Assembly: GCA_946811185.2 (NCBI GenBank)
Contig: OX328109.1
Span: forward strand, 37,494,129-37,558,128
Direction: 5' to 3'
Length of the DNA: 64,000 nucleotides
From: Hippopus hippopus
Taxonomy: Eukaryota > Mollusca > Bivalvia > Cardiida > Cardiidae
Shown: one piece after another, positions 46,943 through 59,349 of the stretch
How positions within the stretch are numbered: the stretch's first letter is position 1
Layout of the letters: every line of letters starts with the position of its first letter
Notes under the pieces: generated by a model
The model's database searches: none
What the model was told of the DNA's origin: nothing
What the model saw: only the letters and a program-made list of their open reading frames with translations
Position numbers and translations under genes: made by a program

Positions 46943-49900
46943 CTGTATAAATAGGAAGAAAAGTATCACAACATTATCCCCACATTTCAATTTAGTGATT
47001 CAACATGACAGCAATTTACACCCTTTTTAAAGCATATTACACTCATAGTTATGAAACACTGAATTAAAACATGAGACAGACAAACAGATTTAAGTTTATT
47101 TTAACACAAATGATTAGGGACTACCGGTAATCATTAGATGATTATGGATAGAAAATAGAGCAGGACTTTAACAAATATAGAAGGACAAAAATAATCAACA
47201 AGGACTAAACATACAAACAGACATGGTAATACGAGTCTTTAATTATGTAAGAAAATGTATCATACTATTTTTTTGAACATGTAGTTTGTTTAAAATGGTG
47301 TTTTTTTTGGCTTTCAATAATATTTTGGCAGTATCTCGGCCACAGATCACTTACTCAAGTTTTTCCTCAGTTTCATGAGTGTTAGGCTGGGACTCTGCAG
47401 TGCCTTGCCAGAAGGCACTACAATATGACCAGCAACACCAGCATGGATCAATCTAGGATTTCTTGATTATATATCCAAGTTTTAGCCAAAGAGGCCCAGA
47501 TGATCCATAACATGTATCATGCAAAATTGGTCAGTAAATGCAATTCTCACAGGTGGGAAATATTATAAATGTCATTACTTTAGAATGTATTTAATTGAAT
47601 ATTTGGTTTGATGGAGAGTAATTAATGGACATTTGTACAAGTTCTCTAACCATTTTTATTTTTCATCCATATTTTCATGAGGATTGTCATGTCATTAGAT
47701 CTACATTGATTGTGAAAGAAATGTTACAGCTTTCCCTAATCACTCATGATGATTGCCTCCTGAAAACCTGAACCAATGCTTTCACCACAGTTCAGGTATT
47801 TCCAAGGACAGGATCCGCTTATCACAGAATTAAAACCCTGAAACTCTTGATGCAAGAGGCCAGAACTCTTAGAACTACAAAATTGCTTTGTCATTGCATC
47901 AATTTGATAATCTAGTCAGGTTTGATGGGTATTTGTTGACCTTTAAATATGAATTATGCAGGTTTCAGAAAATAATCTATCTCGCAATCTGACAACAACT
48001 TGAGTGTGTCTTTGACAGCATTGATCAAGGTAAGACTGTGCATAACACATGGCCTGATCTTTATTTACTTAGTCACAAACGGCCTCTTAACAGGTCACAG
48101 ATAAATTAATCATGTTTTTCCATGTGAAAAAAAATTGAAATAAGGATATTACCATGTACTGATATTTTTCCAGCATGCATCCAACATCAGGGCACAAGGC
48201 ATCTTTTTGCTTGTAAAGTCATTTCATCCTTTGAACTTATCTATATTTAAGGGGCAATTTGCTATGTGCAATTTAGAATATTGGTGTAGAGAAAGCAGAA
48301 GCCTTAATCAGTATAATCATCTAGTTTTTCTAACTGATGTTATTATCATAAAATCATTCTGTTTTTTTGTGATTAGATGTCAATATCTACTCAGTCTACT
48401 TTTTGACGCGGACAGAACTCTTGAAAAAAATGGAAGACACTTTCTCTCTGAATAGAAACAACCAAAATTTCAATATGGGTAAGAATGTTTCACAAATATA
48501 TTGAAAAGTTTAGATCAAAGGTCAGAAAGGGCATCTGAACCATCTGATATTGATCTGCACTGTCTGCAAAAAGAAAGTTATTTGTGGTTCGCTAATTAAC
48601 TCTTTCCAGAAGACAAAATTTTGGACTCAACCAAGTTGAAGGCTGTCGCAGACAAAATTAAATGTAACTCAAAAGATGTAGGAAACATTGAAGGAAAAGG
48701 AGAAAATGCTGGTTACCAGCATTTTCTCCTTTTCCAATAGTGTTTTCAAAAGCCTTTTTCCTCCGGGTCATTAAAACTCAGAGTTGTGTGGTAGAGGGTT
48801 AACTTGTCACGTGAAGACTTAGACTCTTACATAATGAAAGCATTTGCAAAAGCAGCAAATGAAATGCAGTTCAGATGATTGCATTCATCCATGAAAGAGT
48901 AGGAAAAGAAGAAAATACTGGCTACAAGTATTTTCTCCTTTTCCCACCATGTTTTTGAAGGCACTTTTTCCACAGCATTATTTGGCTGAGAAAGTATTTT
49001 TCATATTACATATTAGAAGACATTTCATTGGTAAGCTTTGGACTTTATATTTTCTTATTTTTGTGTCTTTTTTCAAAGTAGTTTTAAAATAGAAGCATTT
49101 AAATGCGAATAAGTATGGGCGAGGAATGTATTCTTTGAGTTATTAATGTTGCACTAAGATAATTTAGTTTAAATTTGCAAAGCATAGCCTGCAGGTTGGT
49201 GTCAAACCCCATTGGAAAACTCCCATAAACCTTTCGGGCAGCAATACATCCCTTACCAAAACAATCCCATGTTTCAAAGCTTTCAAAAATGGAGAAAATG
49301 CTGGTGATCAGCATTTTGTACTTTTCCCCCCATGTTTTCTATCCCTTTGAAGAAAGATACCATTACTTGACCCATATTGTGTATGGTAAATGCTTCCAGT
49401 TTGGACAAGTCTAAATTTTTGTCTTCTGGTAAAGGGTTGTTCATAGCAAAAAGACCATTGATATTAGAGTTTTGTTTTGGTACGTAATATCTTGCAGGAT
49501 GCTCTATGCAGACCAATCTTTGGTCAAAGCTGTTTTTGTTTGCAACTTTACTGAGTTTAAACTGGTGCCCTTAGATTCTGTAATTGATAACTGCATGAGG
49601 CTAACAGTATATTTGCATTTAATTAGTTTAAAAGCATGAGAGATAAGCTTTTAATGAGTTAGGAAAAAGTGTTACAGATACATGTACAAGTGTTACATAC
49701 ACACAAAATGTGTAGACAGGGAGAAGTGACATATAAAACATTAACAACACATACAAATATATACACATCAAGCCTATTTTACATAACAAGTGGAAACAAG
49801 TCAATAGCAGATAATATGAACTAACAGTCCTTAAAAATGCCTCTTCCTGATCAATGAGAATGGCTTTGAAGTGTCATTAGATTAAACACTTTACCAAACA

Positions 49901-51388
49901 ACAAAATTTTCGACTTGTCCAAATTGGAAGCATACTTGACAGTGACAAAATAAATGTGACTCAAATGGTGGAATTTGTCTTTGCAGGGGTTGAAAATGTG
50001 TGGGAAAATGAAAAAAATGTTTGTAACCAGAATTTTCTTCTTTTCCCACAATGTTTTCTGTCCTTAGATATTTCAATTTTTGAGTCACATTTATTTTGTA
50101 ATCAGCACCTACACATGGATTTCCGGACTTTCTCACGCCAGCACTGACACAACTTTCTTTCAAAGCCACTGAATATTTTTCTCACATGTATCAGAGGTGA
50201 TAGGCAAAAAATCACTGTAAAGTTTGCCACAACTTGGTATCGAACTTGCAACCACCAGGTTATCACAGAGCCACCCTACAGGGCAAATTACCTTTGTTAC
50301 CAAACCAATTCATGCCCACAGCTTTCTGTTCAGATTTAGACTAGATTAATTCTTTACCAAATGACAAAATTTTTAGACTAGACCAAATTCAAAGCATTTG
50401 CAGATGACAAATTAAACCCTTTCCCAAACAATCCCTGGTTTCTACGACCCTGAGATAGAAGCCTTTTGAAAACATTGTGGGAAAAGGAGAAAATGCTGGT
50501 AACCAGCATTTTCTCATTTTCCCACAATGTTTTCTACCCTGCTGGAAACAAATTTCAGTTTTTGAGTTACGTTTGTCATCTGCAAGTGCTTTCAATTTGG
50601 ACCAGTCTAAAATTTTGTCGTTTGGTAAAGAGTTAAAGGTGGCTCAAATGATGTTTTCTGCTTTTGATAGGCAAGAAAGCATGGTGGGAAAAGGAGAAAA
50701 TGCTTGTTACCAACATTTTCACCTTTTCCCATGATGTTTTCAAAAGCCTAGTTTTTCAGGGTTGTTAAAACTTGGGACTGTGTGGGAAAGAGTAAGATCA
50801 TATTAAAAATAAATTAAAAAAAAAAATGATTGAATTATATAAGTAAGGTATAATGATTTGCTACTCTTAATATTAAAACTGAATACATTGAACTAGACAT
50901 CAATTAAATCTGTTTGGGCTATATTAGACTAGATATTTACCAAAAACTAGTAATTTAAGCAAAGAAGAAACATTAAATGGCAAGGCAATGTCTGGAAAAC
51001 ACTGGGAAAAGGGGGACATTTGTTAATGTTATAGGCCCTTTCTCCTTTTCCCACAGTATTTTCCAAGAGCTGTTTTTTGCAGGGCATAAATACTCCAATC
51101 ATTATATCAGTGCGGTGAGATGTTTAACCTTTTACCACTCAATCCTGACTTTTAATGACAACTAGAAAAGACAGCTTTTGAAAACATTATGGGAAAAGGA
51201 GAAAATGCTGTTAACGAGCATTTTCTCATTTTTCCACAATGTTTTCTACCCGTCAAAAGTTAAAATTGCATCATTTGAAAAGAATTTAACTTGTTGCCTG
51301 CAAATGCTTTCAATTCAGACAAGTCTAAAATTTTGTCATTCAGAAAAGAATTACATGTAATTTTCAAAAACGTATAATTAAGACATAC
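46943..51388. repeat. Gene C 4.4 kb intron between linker and VFT-e
   Basis: 46943-47280: nothing seen. S1-like 47290-47480. 47480-48500: no recognisable feature apart from degenerate Q traces (about 47995-48070, 48505-48590). P 48597-48802; P fragment 48815-48970; P 49245-49440; P about 49880-50110; S2 fragment 50100-50285; P 50350-50410, 50408-50634, 50635-50795, 50960-51090 and 51123-51350. No exon resembling a VFT or linker. Confidence 0.6.
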
Positions 51389-51516
51389 CTAGTAATTGGA
51401 TTTCTTATGGTCGGACATTCAGTGCAAGAATCCACTCTGTCACAGCTTCCATCCCAGGATGGCCTATAAACTTCATTAATTGGGTTCAAAACTCCAGCAC
51501 TGGTGTAGCGTGCAAT
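51389..51516 (-). CDS. Gene C exon: inter-VFT linker d-e
   Basis: 128 nt, phase 0 in, phase 2 out (AG before GTATGT). It encodes IARYTSAGVLNPINEVY, then WDGSCDRVDSCTEC (spacing C-x5-C-x2-C) and PTIRNPIT. The trailing AG is completed to Arg by the first A of 46942. It could equally be completed by the first A of exon 31726 in unit B, giving Arg-Phe-Met-Leu instead of Arg-Tyr-Met-Leu. It is therefore the possible common splice donor for two alternative downstream cassettes. Confidence 0.85.
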
Positions 51517-52619
51517 CTGTATCAAAATGTTAGGCATAAATTTCTAAATTATAACTTGTAAATAGTTCTACAACTATTTTTCTGTGAAAACATAAAGACA
51601 CTGGCAGTTACAATCAATAAAATGATGCAATTTTGGCATTCAAATAAGGGGATGATTTTTTTTTGCAGTGGAAATGTGTCTGTTTTTTAATTAGACCAGA
51701 AACGACTACGGCAATATTGTACCTCTTTGAATATGACATAACTGACTTGTGTTATTGAGTATATTGATCATCTGACATTTTCACAAGCCTTTGCAAATGT
51801 TAGAGACAAGATTTTGTGATTTTTTTGAGGAGATTTTTGTGACTTTATTTGTTACAGTATTGTATTCCAACCCTTTATTTTCAGAACATTTGTAGGACTC
51901 ATTCATGAACATGTGAGTTTTGCAAAAACAAAAATTTTACCATTATGAGCATAATTCTAGAGGAAGTATTATGTGATAAAAAGAATCTCACATTTGTTGG
52001 CTTTCAAGCAAAATTTTGCTATACTCATCGAGAAACAAGAGCACTTCATGTAGGTGCCAAAACTGCTGCGTTTACTTGGTTTCAGTGAAAATTCTAAATA
52101 AAAAAGGGAATAACTGTGTCAAAAATACTTTGATGGTTATCTGCCCATGTTGCATATGTTCCCATTTTGATAGTTAACAACTTGTCTAAGTTTGAGGTAC
52201 ATGTAAATATCTTCAGTAATAAGAGAGATATCATAAAATGTCAAAGTTTTTGCATGACGACGCAGACAATGACACCAGGGCTACTACAAAACCTCAATGT
52301 TTTCTTTGAAGACGCCCAAGCTAAAAATGTTGTTAAGCTTGCCAAAGGCTGGTTTAGTAACATTTTTGATAAACTTGTTTAACAAAATCTATCACAAATG
52401 TCAGCTTATGCCAGATGTTTTATGTGTGTCATTTTCATGTTAACATTGGAACTGTTTCAAGCTATTGCTCTTATACCAATAATGCTTTCTGTATCATTCA
52501 CACTTTCAGTTTCCTTTCTGCTAAATGTCTCTGCTTTCTGCTTCTTGTACTAATAGCAGAATCTGTAGGGTATAAATTTAAAGCTCTATAAGGTAAAGGT
52601 AGATCTTAAAATAACCTAC
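51517..52619. repeat. Gene C intron: dispersed 400 bp repeat
   Basis: A repeat at about 51970-52380, also present at 27895-28200 and 32020-32230 (markers AACTGTGTCAAA, ACAACTTGTCTAAGTTTGA, GACACCAGGGCTA). It ends in a short inverted repeat (AAATGTTGTTAAGCTTGCC / GGTTTAGTAACATTTTT). The rest shows nothing recognisable. Confidence 0.6.
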
Positions 52620-53932
52620 AGGGTTATAAATATATCCAAGGACATCAGACTGGTCCAGGGAGTACAGTACAAAGCCTTTGGTGCCATCCCTTGCAGATGT
52701 GAAATTGAAGTCCTGTCCAGATAGATCAGTGAATTGTGCATTCATGATCTTTTCCATCAGGAAATCACTGCGATCGTCCCGATTTCTGTAAGCCTCACAT
52801 ACAGTAGTGTAGTTCTCTCCACAATCCTGCTTCAGTGCCATGTCTAGACCTATGGCAGCAGAGTAGACAGCATTTATAACATGAATGATGACAGTGTCTT
52901 GCTTGTATCTAGAGGACCTTACAACGGGTACACTTGCTGCTGAACATCTGACTGGAAACTCAGCTTTAGGAATATTCAGGTAGCAGTTCTGGATTTGTTC
53001 ATAGTATTCAGGGAACCACAGATTTTCTGGATAGTTGGTGGGTGACTTGGTTTCCAAGTAATCATCAAACACTCTTAGATCCTTAACATCCAGATCCACA
53101 GTAACAGAGCCTGAGGCAAGGTCTTCCACTCCGTCCGTCGCCTCTGGGTTGTTTGCCCAGGCATCAGAGCCAATGAATTTGAACTTGTTCAAAGCATTTG
53201 GAGTCCTTCTGACAGCCTGGAGCATTTCATTCACATGTTCAGTATCAGCAAACACAATCACAGTGTTTGCAATTGGCTTCTTTAACAGTCCAAGTACAAC
53301 TTCATTGGCACTTTCTGGTGTCACCTGACTTCTGTCCAAGAAAGATACGGTCTGAGCTACACAAATCTGATTTTCTCTAGCAAGATAATTAAAAACACCC
53401 GCCCCTTGTTCTCCATAATTATCTGCTGTGTGTACAACCTGCACATACTGAATGTTGTACCTCTTTAGGTAACTTATCATAGCAAGTGCTTGTCGATTAT
53501 CAGCTGGAACAGTTCTCAAGAAGTATGGATACCTGTCTTGCTCTAGCAGTGCTGTTGATGTGGCACCAAAACTGATCTGTGGAATTTTGAGAGATTTTAA
53601 GAGACGCGCAAGATGAATGGATGTGTCACTAGTATATGTACCAATATATGCCTCTATTTTGTTGGGATCAATTGTTTCACCATCTCTTTGCAGTTCAGTT
53701 AAACCGTTGTGTATATTGGACACCAAATAACCACCTCTGATGGCACTCTCGCAGGCATCAAGTCCAATCCCCCCAAGTTTGACATTCCTTAATATGTTTG
53801 CAAACATCCCTGATTTGTCGTTGACTTGGTGAATGGCAAAATGGAAAGCTTCAAGCAGCTGGAAACCATGTAGTGTTTTGATGTCCCCACATGAAAACGG
53901 AGTTATGTCGTGATTATGGACATCAAATATAC
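52620..53932 (-). CDS. Gene C exon: VFT-d, the most mGluR-like domain
   Basis: 1313 nt, phase 1 in, phase 0 out (CCT before GTAGGT). It encodes 437 residues starting GIFDVHNHDITPFSCGD. All five mGluR1-type amino-acid contacts have counterparts by eye: Ser in GTYTSDTS (Ser165), Thr in FGATS (Thr188), Asp in VPAD (Asp208), Tyr in DNYGEQG (Tyr236), Asp in GSDAWAN (Asp318). FDDYLETKSPTN and WFPEYYEQIQNC follow the mGluR layout closely. This is the VFT most likely to bind an alpha-amino acid. The frame runs past the donor into a short spurious extension ending at 52578. Confidence 0.95.
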
Positions 53933-54895
53933 CTGTTATGTTGAGAAAGAAAAGTAGTTTTTTCATTGTTACCATCTTCAGCAGACCTTTTTGTCTTGTA
54001 GCATGCCACTTTTGAAAACAGTTATTGCCAAACTGCTAAACTTTTTTTGGCTACTCAATTCATGTGTTGATTATCCTCAATTTGCAACGTTTTTTCAAAA
54101 TTGCCTTCTGCAAATGTTTTAACTCTTTACGAAAAAACAAAATTTTGCACTGAAAGCATTTGCATCCACTGCATTTGCATATGGCAAATTGGATGTAGCT
54201 TGATTGATGGATCCTGTCCTTGATAGGGCAGGAAACATTCTGGAAGAGGGAGGAAATGCTGGTTACCAGAATTTTCTTCTTTTCCAACTATGCTTTTAAA
54301 TGCTTTCTTTCTCAGCATCATTAAAAGTTGGGATTGTGTGATAAAGGGTTAACCCTTTACCACACAATTACCACATAAAAATTTTGCCATGAGGTAAAGA
54401 GTTAAATTCTTTCTGTACCAAGTACATCAACTCAACCTTTTTGATGGCTGAAAATGCTTCACATAGAAATTTAAAAAGATGCCATTTTAACAGCTTAGGT
54501 CATATCATGCGGTCAGTGACGCTTCCATGTGTTTCCTGGCTTTCTCACATCAGTACTGACACAACTTTCTTTCCAAAGCCACTGATTACTTTTCTCACAC
54601 AGAGTTGAGAGGCGAAAAATCACCTGAAAGAAAGTTTGCTGCAACCGGGTATCAAACCTGCAACCTCTAGGTCACAAGTCAGATACGCAAATTACTGAGC
54701 TACCCGGCCAGGCTACTTTTACCCTATAGGTTTGACTACATAAGAGGACAGTATAGATCTCAGATCAGATTGCATGTTCTGTGCAGTCTGATCTTGATCT
54801 ATGCTGTCTGAAAAAGCCTTGGTGCCGAAACTGTAAAAATAAGGGATTGCACAGTAAAGGATGTAGGACAATATACCAGTACATCAAATTCTTAC
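53933..54895. repeat. Gene C intron: P and S2 repeats
   Basis: P 54117-54350, then a short P remnant to 54405; S2 SINE 54475-54715 (minus); Q core 54740-54815. Confidence 0.65.
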
Positions 54896-55049
54896 CTCCC
54901 AAAAGAAGATCACCAGGGATATACGTAAAGTTCATCATTGTGCTTATACATTCCGTACACGGTGCTGGACAGGAAGAGAGTGTGTTGTCAAAGGTTGTCA
55001 CAAAACTTGCCTCGAAGAAATTAATGGATGCTCCCGCAAAGTCAGCAAC
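54896..55049 (-). CDS. Gene C exon: inter-VFT linker c-d
   Basis: 154 nt, phase 0 in, phase 1 out (donor GTAAGA). It encodes about 51 residues starting VADFAGAS, with the three-cysteine knuckle SSCPAPCTEC, then NFTYIPGDLLLG, the first strand of VFT-d. The intron falls just before GIFDVH; in gene A the equivalent intron (6922/4980) falls four residues earlier, after YIPG. Confidence 0.88.
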
Positions 55050-55835
55050 CTGTGAGGAACAAAAATTGCTATAGAGCAGACTGTACAGTATCAATCAATC
55101 TTTTACTTTATGTTGACTGACCCATGTTAACCAACCATTCTAAAAAATATTTTAGGTTTAATTCTTATGAATTTGGTCTACTGCAAAGTAGATCTAACAC
55201 AGTTTCTGATCAGCTAAACCAAATTAACTCTTTATCAAATGACAAAATTTTACACTTGTCCAAATTGAGAGCATTTGAAGACAACGATTTACCCATGGCA
55301 CAAATGATGAAATTTGTCTTTGATATGACAGAAAATATGCTGGTAACCACCATTTTCTCTTTTTCCAACAGTGTTTTCAAAAGGCTTCTACCTGTTAAAT
55401 CTTTGAAGTTTTGCCTGCCTGGGTAGCTCTGTCATTGGCATATCTGAATTGTGACCTGGTGTCAATGCTGAGGTGAGAAAACCAGGAAACACATGCATAG
55501 GTGCTCTGACACCGTGATATGACCTAACCTACTAAAAGAGCATTAAACTCCTGTAGAAAAAAACAAACAAATTTTTGGTAAAGTATTAACTCTTTATCAC
55601 ACAATCCCGACTTTTAACGACCCTGAGAAAGAAGCCATTTGAAAACACTGTCGGAAAAGGAGAAAATGCTGGTAACCAGCATTTTCTCCTTTTCCCACAA
55701 TGTTTTCTACTCTTCCCCGAACAAATTTCAATTTTTCAGTCACTTTTATTTTGTCATCTACTAATGCTTTCAATTTCAACCAGTCTAAATTTTGTCGTTT
55801 GGTAAAATGTTGAAGGTTTCAACTCCCAAACTTAC
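55050..55835. repeat. Gene C intron: P, S2, P
   Basis: P 55205-55400; S2 fragment 55415-55555 in plus orientation; complete P 55587-55812 ending 24 nt from the donor of exon 56151-55836. Confidence 0.7.
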
Positions 55836-56151
55836 TGTTTTCATCTCTGTTCCATCAAAGTAAACAACCTCTCTGCCGGTGTTTCCTTCCCGGCCAATAA
55901 ACTCGAACCTAGAACCACTGGGGTCAACAAAGGATGCTTCCAACATCTTCTCCAGCAAAAGGTCATTAGTGCCCGGATCAAGGTAAAAATTTGCACAAAC
56001 ACCAGAGTAGTTTTGCCCACATCGTGCCTTCAGAGTTTCATGCGCAGCATGTACAAAGGTATATACAGCATTTATAATAGGCAGGACGTAATTATCCTGG
56101 AAAAAGTCGGGACTGTCTGCAATATTCTGTCCTGTGCAGGTAGAAGGGTAC
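55836..56151 (-). CDS. Gene C exon: end of VFT-c
   Basis: 316 nt, phase 2 in, phase 0 out (donor GTAAGT). It continues VFT-c with KYPSTCTGQNIADSPDFF, then a helical segment NAVYTFVHAAHETLKARC that matches the penultimate VFT helix (mGluR-like AVYAMAHALH pattern) and ends EVVYFDGTEMKT. It is shorter at the 5' end than the 56072-56189 open frame suggests, because the AG at 56152-56153 is the acceptor. A P-type MITE ends 24 nt into the following intron. Confidence 0.9.
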
Positions 56152-56988
56152 CTGGAAATGAACGAATCAATAAACTGATAATTGAACAAGCAAAAAAATA
56201 AACTAGAGCTGTCACTGAATGTGACTTAATACCCCCGCCAGTGCTTTGACTGAAAAAAGTGTCAAGTTCAAGGGGAGATAATTCCTCAACCAGGAGGAGT
56301 TGACACTTGAAAATTGCGTCTTGCAAATCTTCAATATATGATGAATATATGTGCAATGTGTTAATACAATTGAAGTAAAACTGTAGGAGGAGTTTGCGAC
56401 GCAAAATTACTAGTATTTTGTACACATATGGACACACGGACAGACAGGCTGATTCCAGTATACCCCCGAAAACATTCTTTTTGTGGGGATATAATAAAGT
56501 GAAAGAAATAAAAGATGAAAGAAAATGAACAAAAATGTAGAATTGGGTTTTAGCTCTTAACCCATTGGTTGCTAAGCACGACTCATTGACCTTTTGCAAA
56601 CAGTGGATATCCAAGATCAGACTGCACAGAATCTGCATCTCTAAAGAGAAATTTCAATTTTTGAGTCACATTTACTTTGTTGTCTGCAAATGCTTGTGAT
56701 TTGGACAAGTCTTAAATTTTGTCATTGGTAAAAGGTTAAAGATTATATCTTTACCAAGGGAAAATTTTTTGGACTGGTCCAAATTGAAATCACACTTTAC
56801 CACAAAATTCCAAGTTTTAACGACCCTGAGAAAGAAGCCTTTTCCCACAATGTTTTCGACTCTTTCACAGCCAAATCTCATTATTCAAGTCACATTTAAA
56901 TTGCCATCTGCAAATGTTTTCAATATGGTCAAGTTCAAAATTTTGTCGTCTGGTAAAGAGTTAAACATGAAACATTGCGTGTACATAC
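56152..56988. repeat. Gene C intron: Q remnant and P fragments
   Basis: 56190-56550 has no recognisable repeat. Q half 56555-56640; P fragments 56640-56740 and 56750-56965, the last ending 25 nt from the donor at 56988. Confidence 0.55.
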
Positions 56989-58088
56989 TTGTATTCGCCA
57001 GGTAAGTTACACTGGAACAGCTCCATGTAATACGCTCTCAGCATGTCCATTTCCCCCAGATCGGTTGTGGTGAGACTTCGTATCCAATCCATAAAGCCTG
57101 TCATTCCACTTGATCTAATTCTCAGGCTGACCACATTCTGAGCAGCAATTCCACGTCTATAAAACACCAGTGGATATGGTTCAGGGGAGAGCACGACTAA
57201 ATTGCGACCATCAACATTATTTCCTCTTGCTTGAAGGAAAGCATCCATATCAGCAAGACCAAGATACGTGATCACTACATGGCTGCTGGCACCGATTAAG
57301 TCTTGCACAACACCTGCAGCATTTGCAGGATCCATTTCCATTGTCTTGACAACACATATTCCTTCCTGCATGGCAATCATCTTGAAGACTTCCATACCTC
57401 CACGTCCAAAGCTGTTGGCTGAGTACAATAAGGTAACATACCTGAATCCCAGAGACTTGGCAAGGTTTGTTAGAGCTGAAGCAATGGTATTATCACCTTG
57501 GATTGTCCGTAAAAAGGTAGGATACTCATTTTCATCCAAGAACTGATTGCTGGTAGCCATTGGGCTGATAACAGGCAATTTCAAAGCACTGAAGAAACCT
57601 TTCATTTCCTCAGTTACAAGTGTGTTGTCAGTCATCCAAGCACGGATCGAGTTCAAGTCTGGCATTGGTTCAGGCTCATGAGGGGCCTCAAGTAGCCCAG
57701 AATACAGAGCAGATGGCAGTCCATTTGCACGTGCAGGGCTATTACAATGATCAAAACCAAGGGATCCCAATTGCACATTATTCAAGGAAACTGGTGCCTG
57801 TCCACTATTGACCATTTGTAGAGCATAATGGACTGCAAGCCCAAGCTGGGCACCATTTGTTAGTCTTTTATTTGTACAAAGGAATGGATCATTCATGTCT
57901 GGGTTACTTAATGCAAAATTGATACCAATTTTCAGTTCAGGGCCTGGTATAATCATATATGGACTGGTCTGCAGAAGATACACACATTCAGTGCAAGTCT
58001 GTGTGCACTGGGACTGGAAGTTTGAAGGTAATGATAGAGGCATGGAGGTCATCTGTATCTGCTCAGATCTTGTTTCATATGTACCAAT
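56989..58088 (-). CDS. Gene C exon: Cys linker plus most of VFT-c
   Basis: 1100 nt, starts phase 0 and ends phase 2 (AA before GTATGT). It starts IGTYET; linker SQCTQTCTEC; the entry strand is PGPELKIGINFAL instead of PGDLxLxGIFDVH. The ligand positions are eroded: TDNTLVTE replaces the serine loop, Thr is kept in PMATS, Asp in IQGD, Phe replaces Tyr in NSFGRGG, and LSPEPY replaces the GSDxW segment. It closes with YMELFQCNLPGEYK, the C-lobe helix and Cys. It aligns best with VFT3 of gene A (same NGAQLGLAV/NGFQYSEAF and LGSLGFDHC/LGGLGFDGC blocks). Probably a structural or differently tuned VFT. Confidence 0.92.
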
Positions 58089-59349
58089 CTGAAAGAAGAA
58101 ATAATCATAACTCTTTAAGTGTTATAAAGTAGCCCCTTCCCCACCTCCCTCTATATTTTGACCTGAGAATGGCCTATAGACAGTGACCTTCTATTTAATG
58201 TTCTGTCACTCAATCAGTATCCTGCTTTTAAATCTTTAACCAAACAGAAAAATTTTAGACTGGCACAAATTGAAAGCATTTGCAGACGACAAATTAAGTG
58301 TGTCAAAAATGATGGGATTTGTGTCACATAGGGTAGAAATGCTGAGGAAAAAGGGAGAAAATACTGGTTACCAGTATTTTCTACTTCTCCCACAATGTTT
58401 TCAAAAGTCCCTCTTTCTTGGGGTTGAGTAAACTCAGGATTACATGGCAAAAGATTGTAGTTTTGAAAGAGAAAAGTGACATACTAATAACAGCATTAAA
58501 TATATTACCAATTTAACTCTTTACCAAACGACATAATTTTAGACTAGTCCAAATTGGAAGCATTTGCAGACTACAATCAATGTGACTCAAATATTGAAAT
58601 TTGTTTTGGAAAGGGTAGAAAACATTTTGGGAAAAGGAGAAAATGCTGGTTACCAGCATTTTCTCCTTTTTCCACAATGTTTTCAGAAGGCTCCTCTCTC
58701 AAGGTCTTGAAAACCCGGGATTGTTTGGTAAATGGTTAAGTTCCCTGTTTTGAAAGATGACCAGACTGCCTTTCAAAACAAATTCTTGGCTGAGCTAAAA
58801 TTAATGATTTCTGAAAATGCATATTTGTCAAAAGACACAATGAGAACATGCCATCTTTAGATGTACCATTTGAGGATCATAGGCATACTTAAGTCAGAGT
58901 GACCTAAGTCTTAGTAAAAGCTTTTATGGTAATCAAATTTGTTAAACCGTTTAACTCTTTAACAAAATGACAAAATTTTAGAATAGTCCAATTTGAAAGC
59001 ACTCGCAGATAACAAAATAAATGTTACTTAAAAATAAAAAGTTCTTTTTTAGAAGGTAGAAAACATTGTGGTTTCCAGCTTTAACCCTTTAACACATAAT
59101 GCCAAGTTTTAACTACTCGGGGAATGAAGCATTTAGAAAACATAGTGGGAAAAGGAGAAATGCTGGTAACCAGCCAATTTGAGCCACATTGAAATTGTCA
59201 TCTGCAAATGCTTTCAATTTGGACAAGGCTAAAATTTTGTTGTCTAGTAAAGGGTTAAGGGCTTTTTCTCTTTGTCCCACAATGTTTTGGAAAGATCTAC
59301 CCCTGGTAAAAAAAAAAAGGACTGTAAGATAAAGTGTGGGTATGCCTAC
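58089..59349. repeat. Gene C intron: P copies
   Basis: P 58225-58455, 58513-58740, 58945-59085 (fragment) and 59083-59257. 58741-58940 holds nothing recognisable. Confidence 0.65.
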
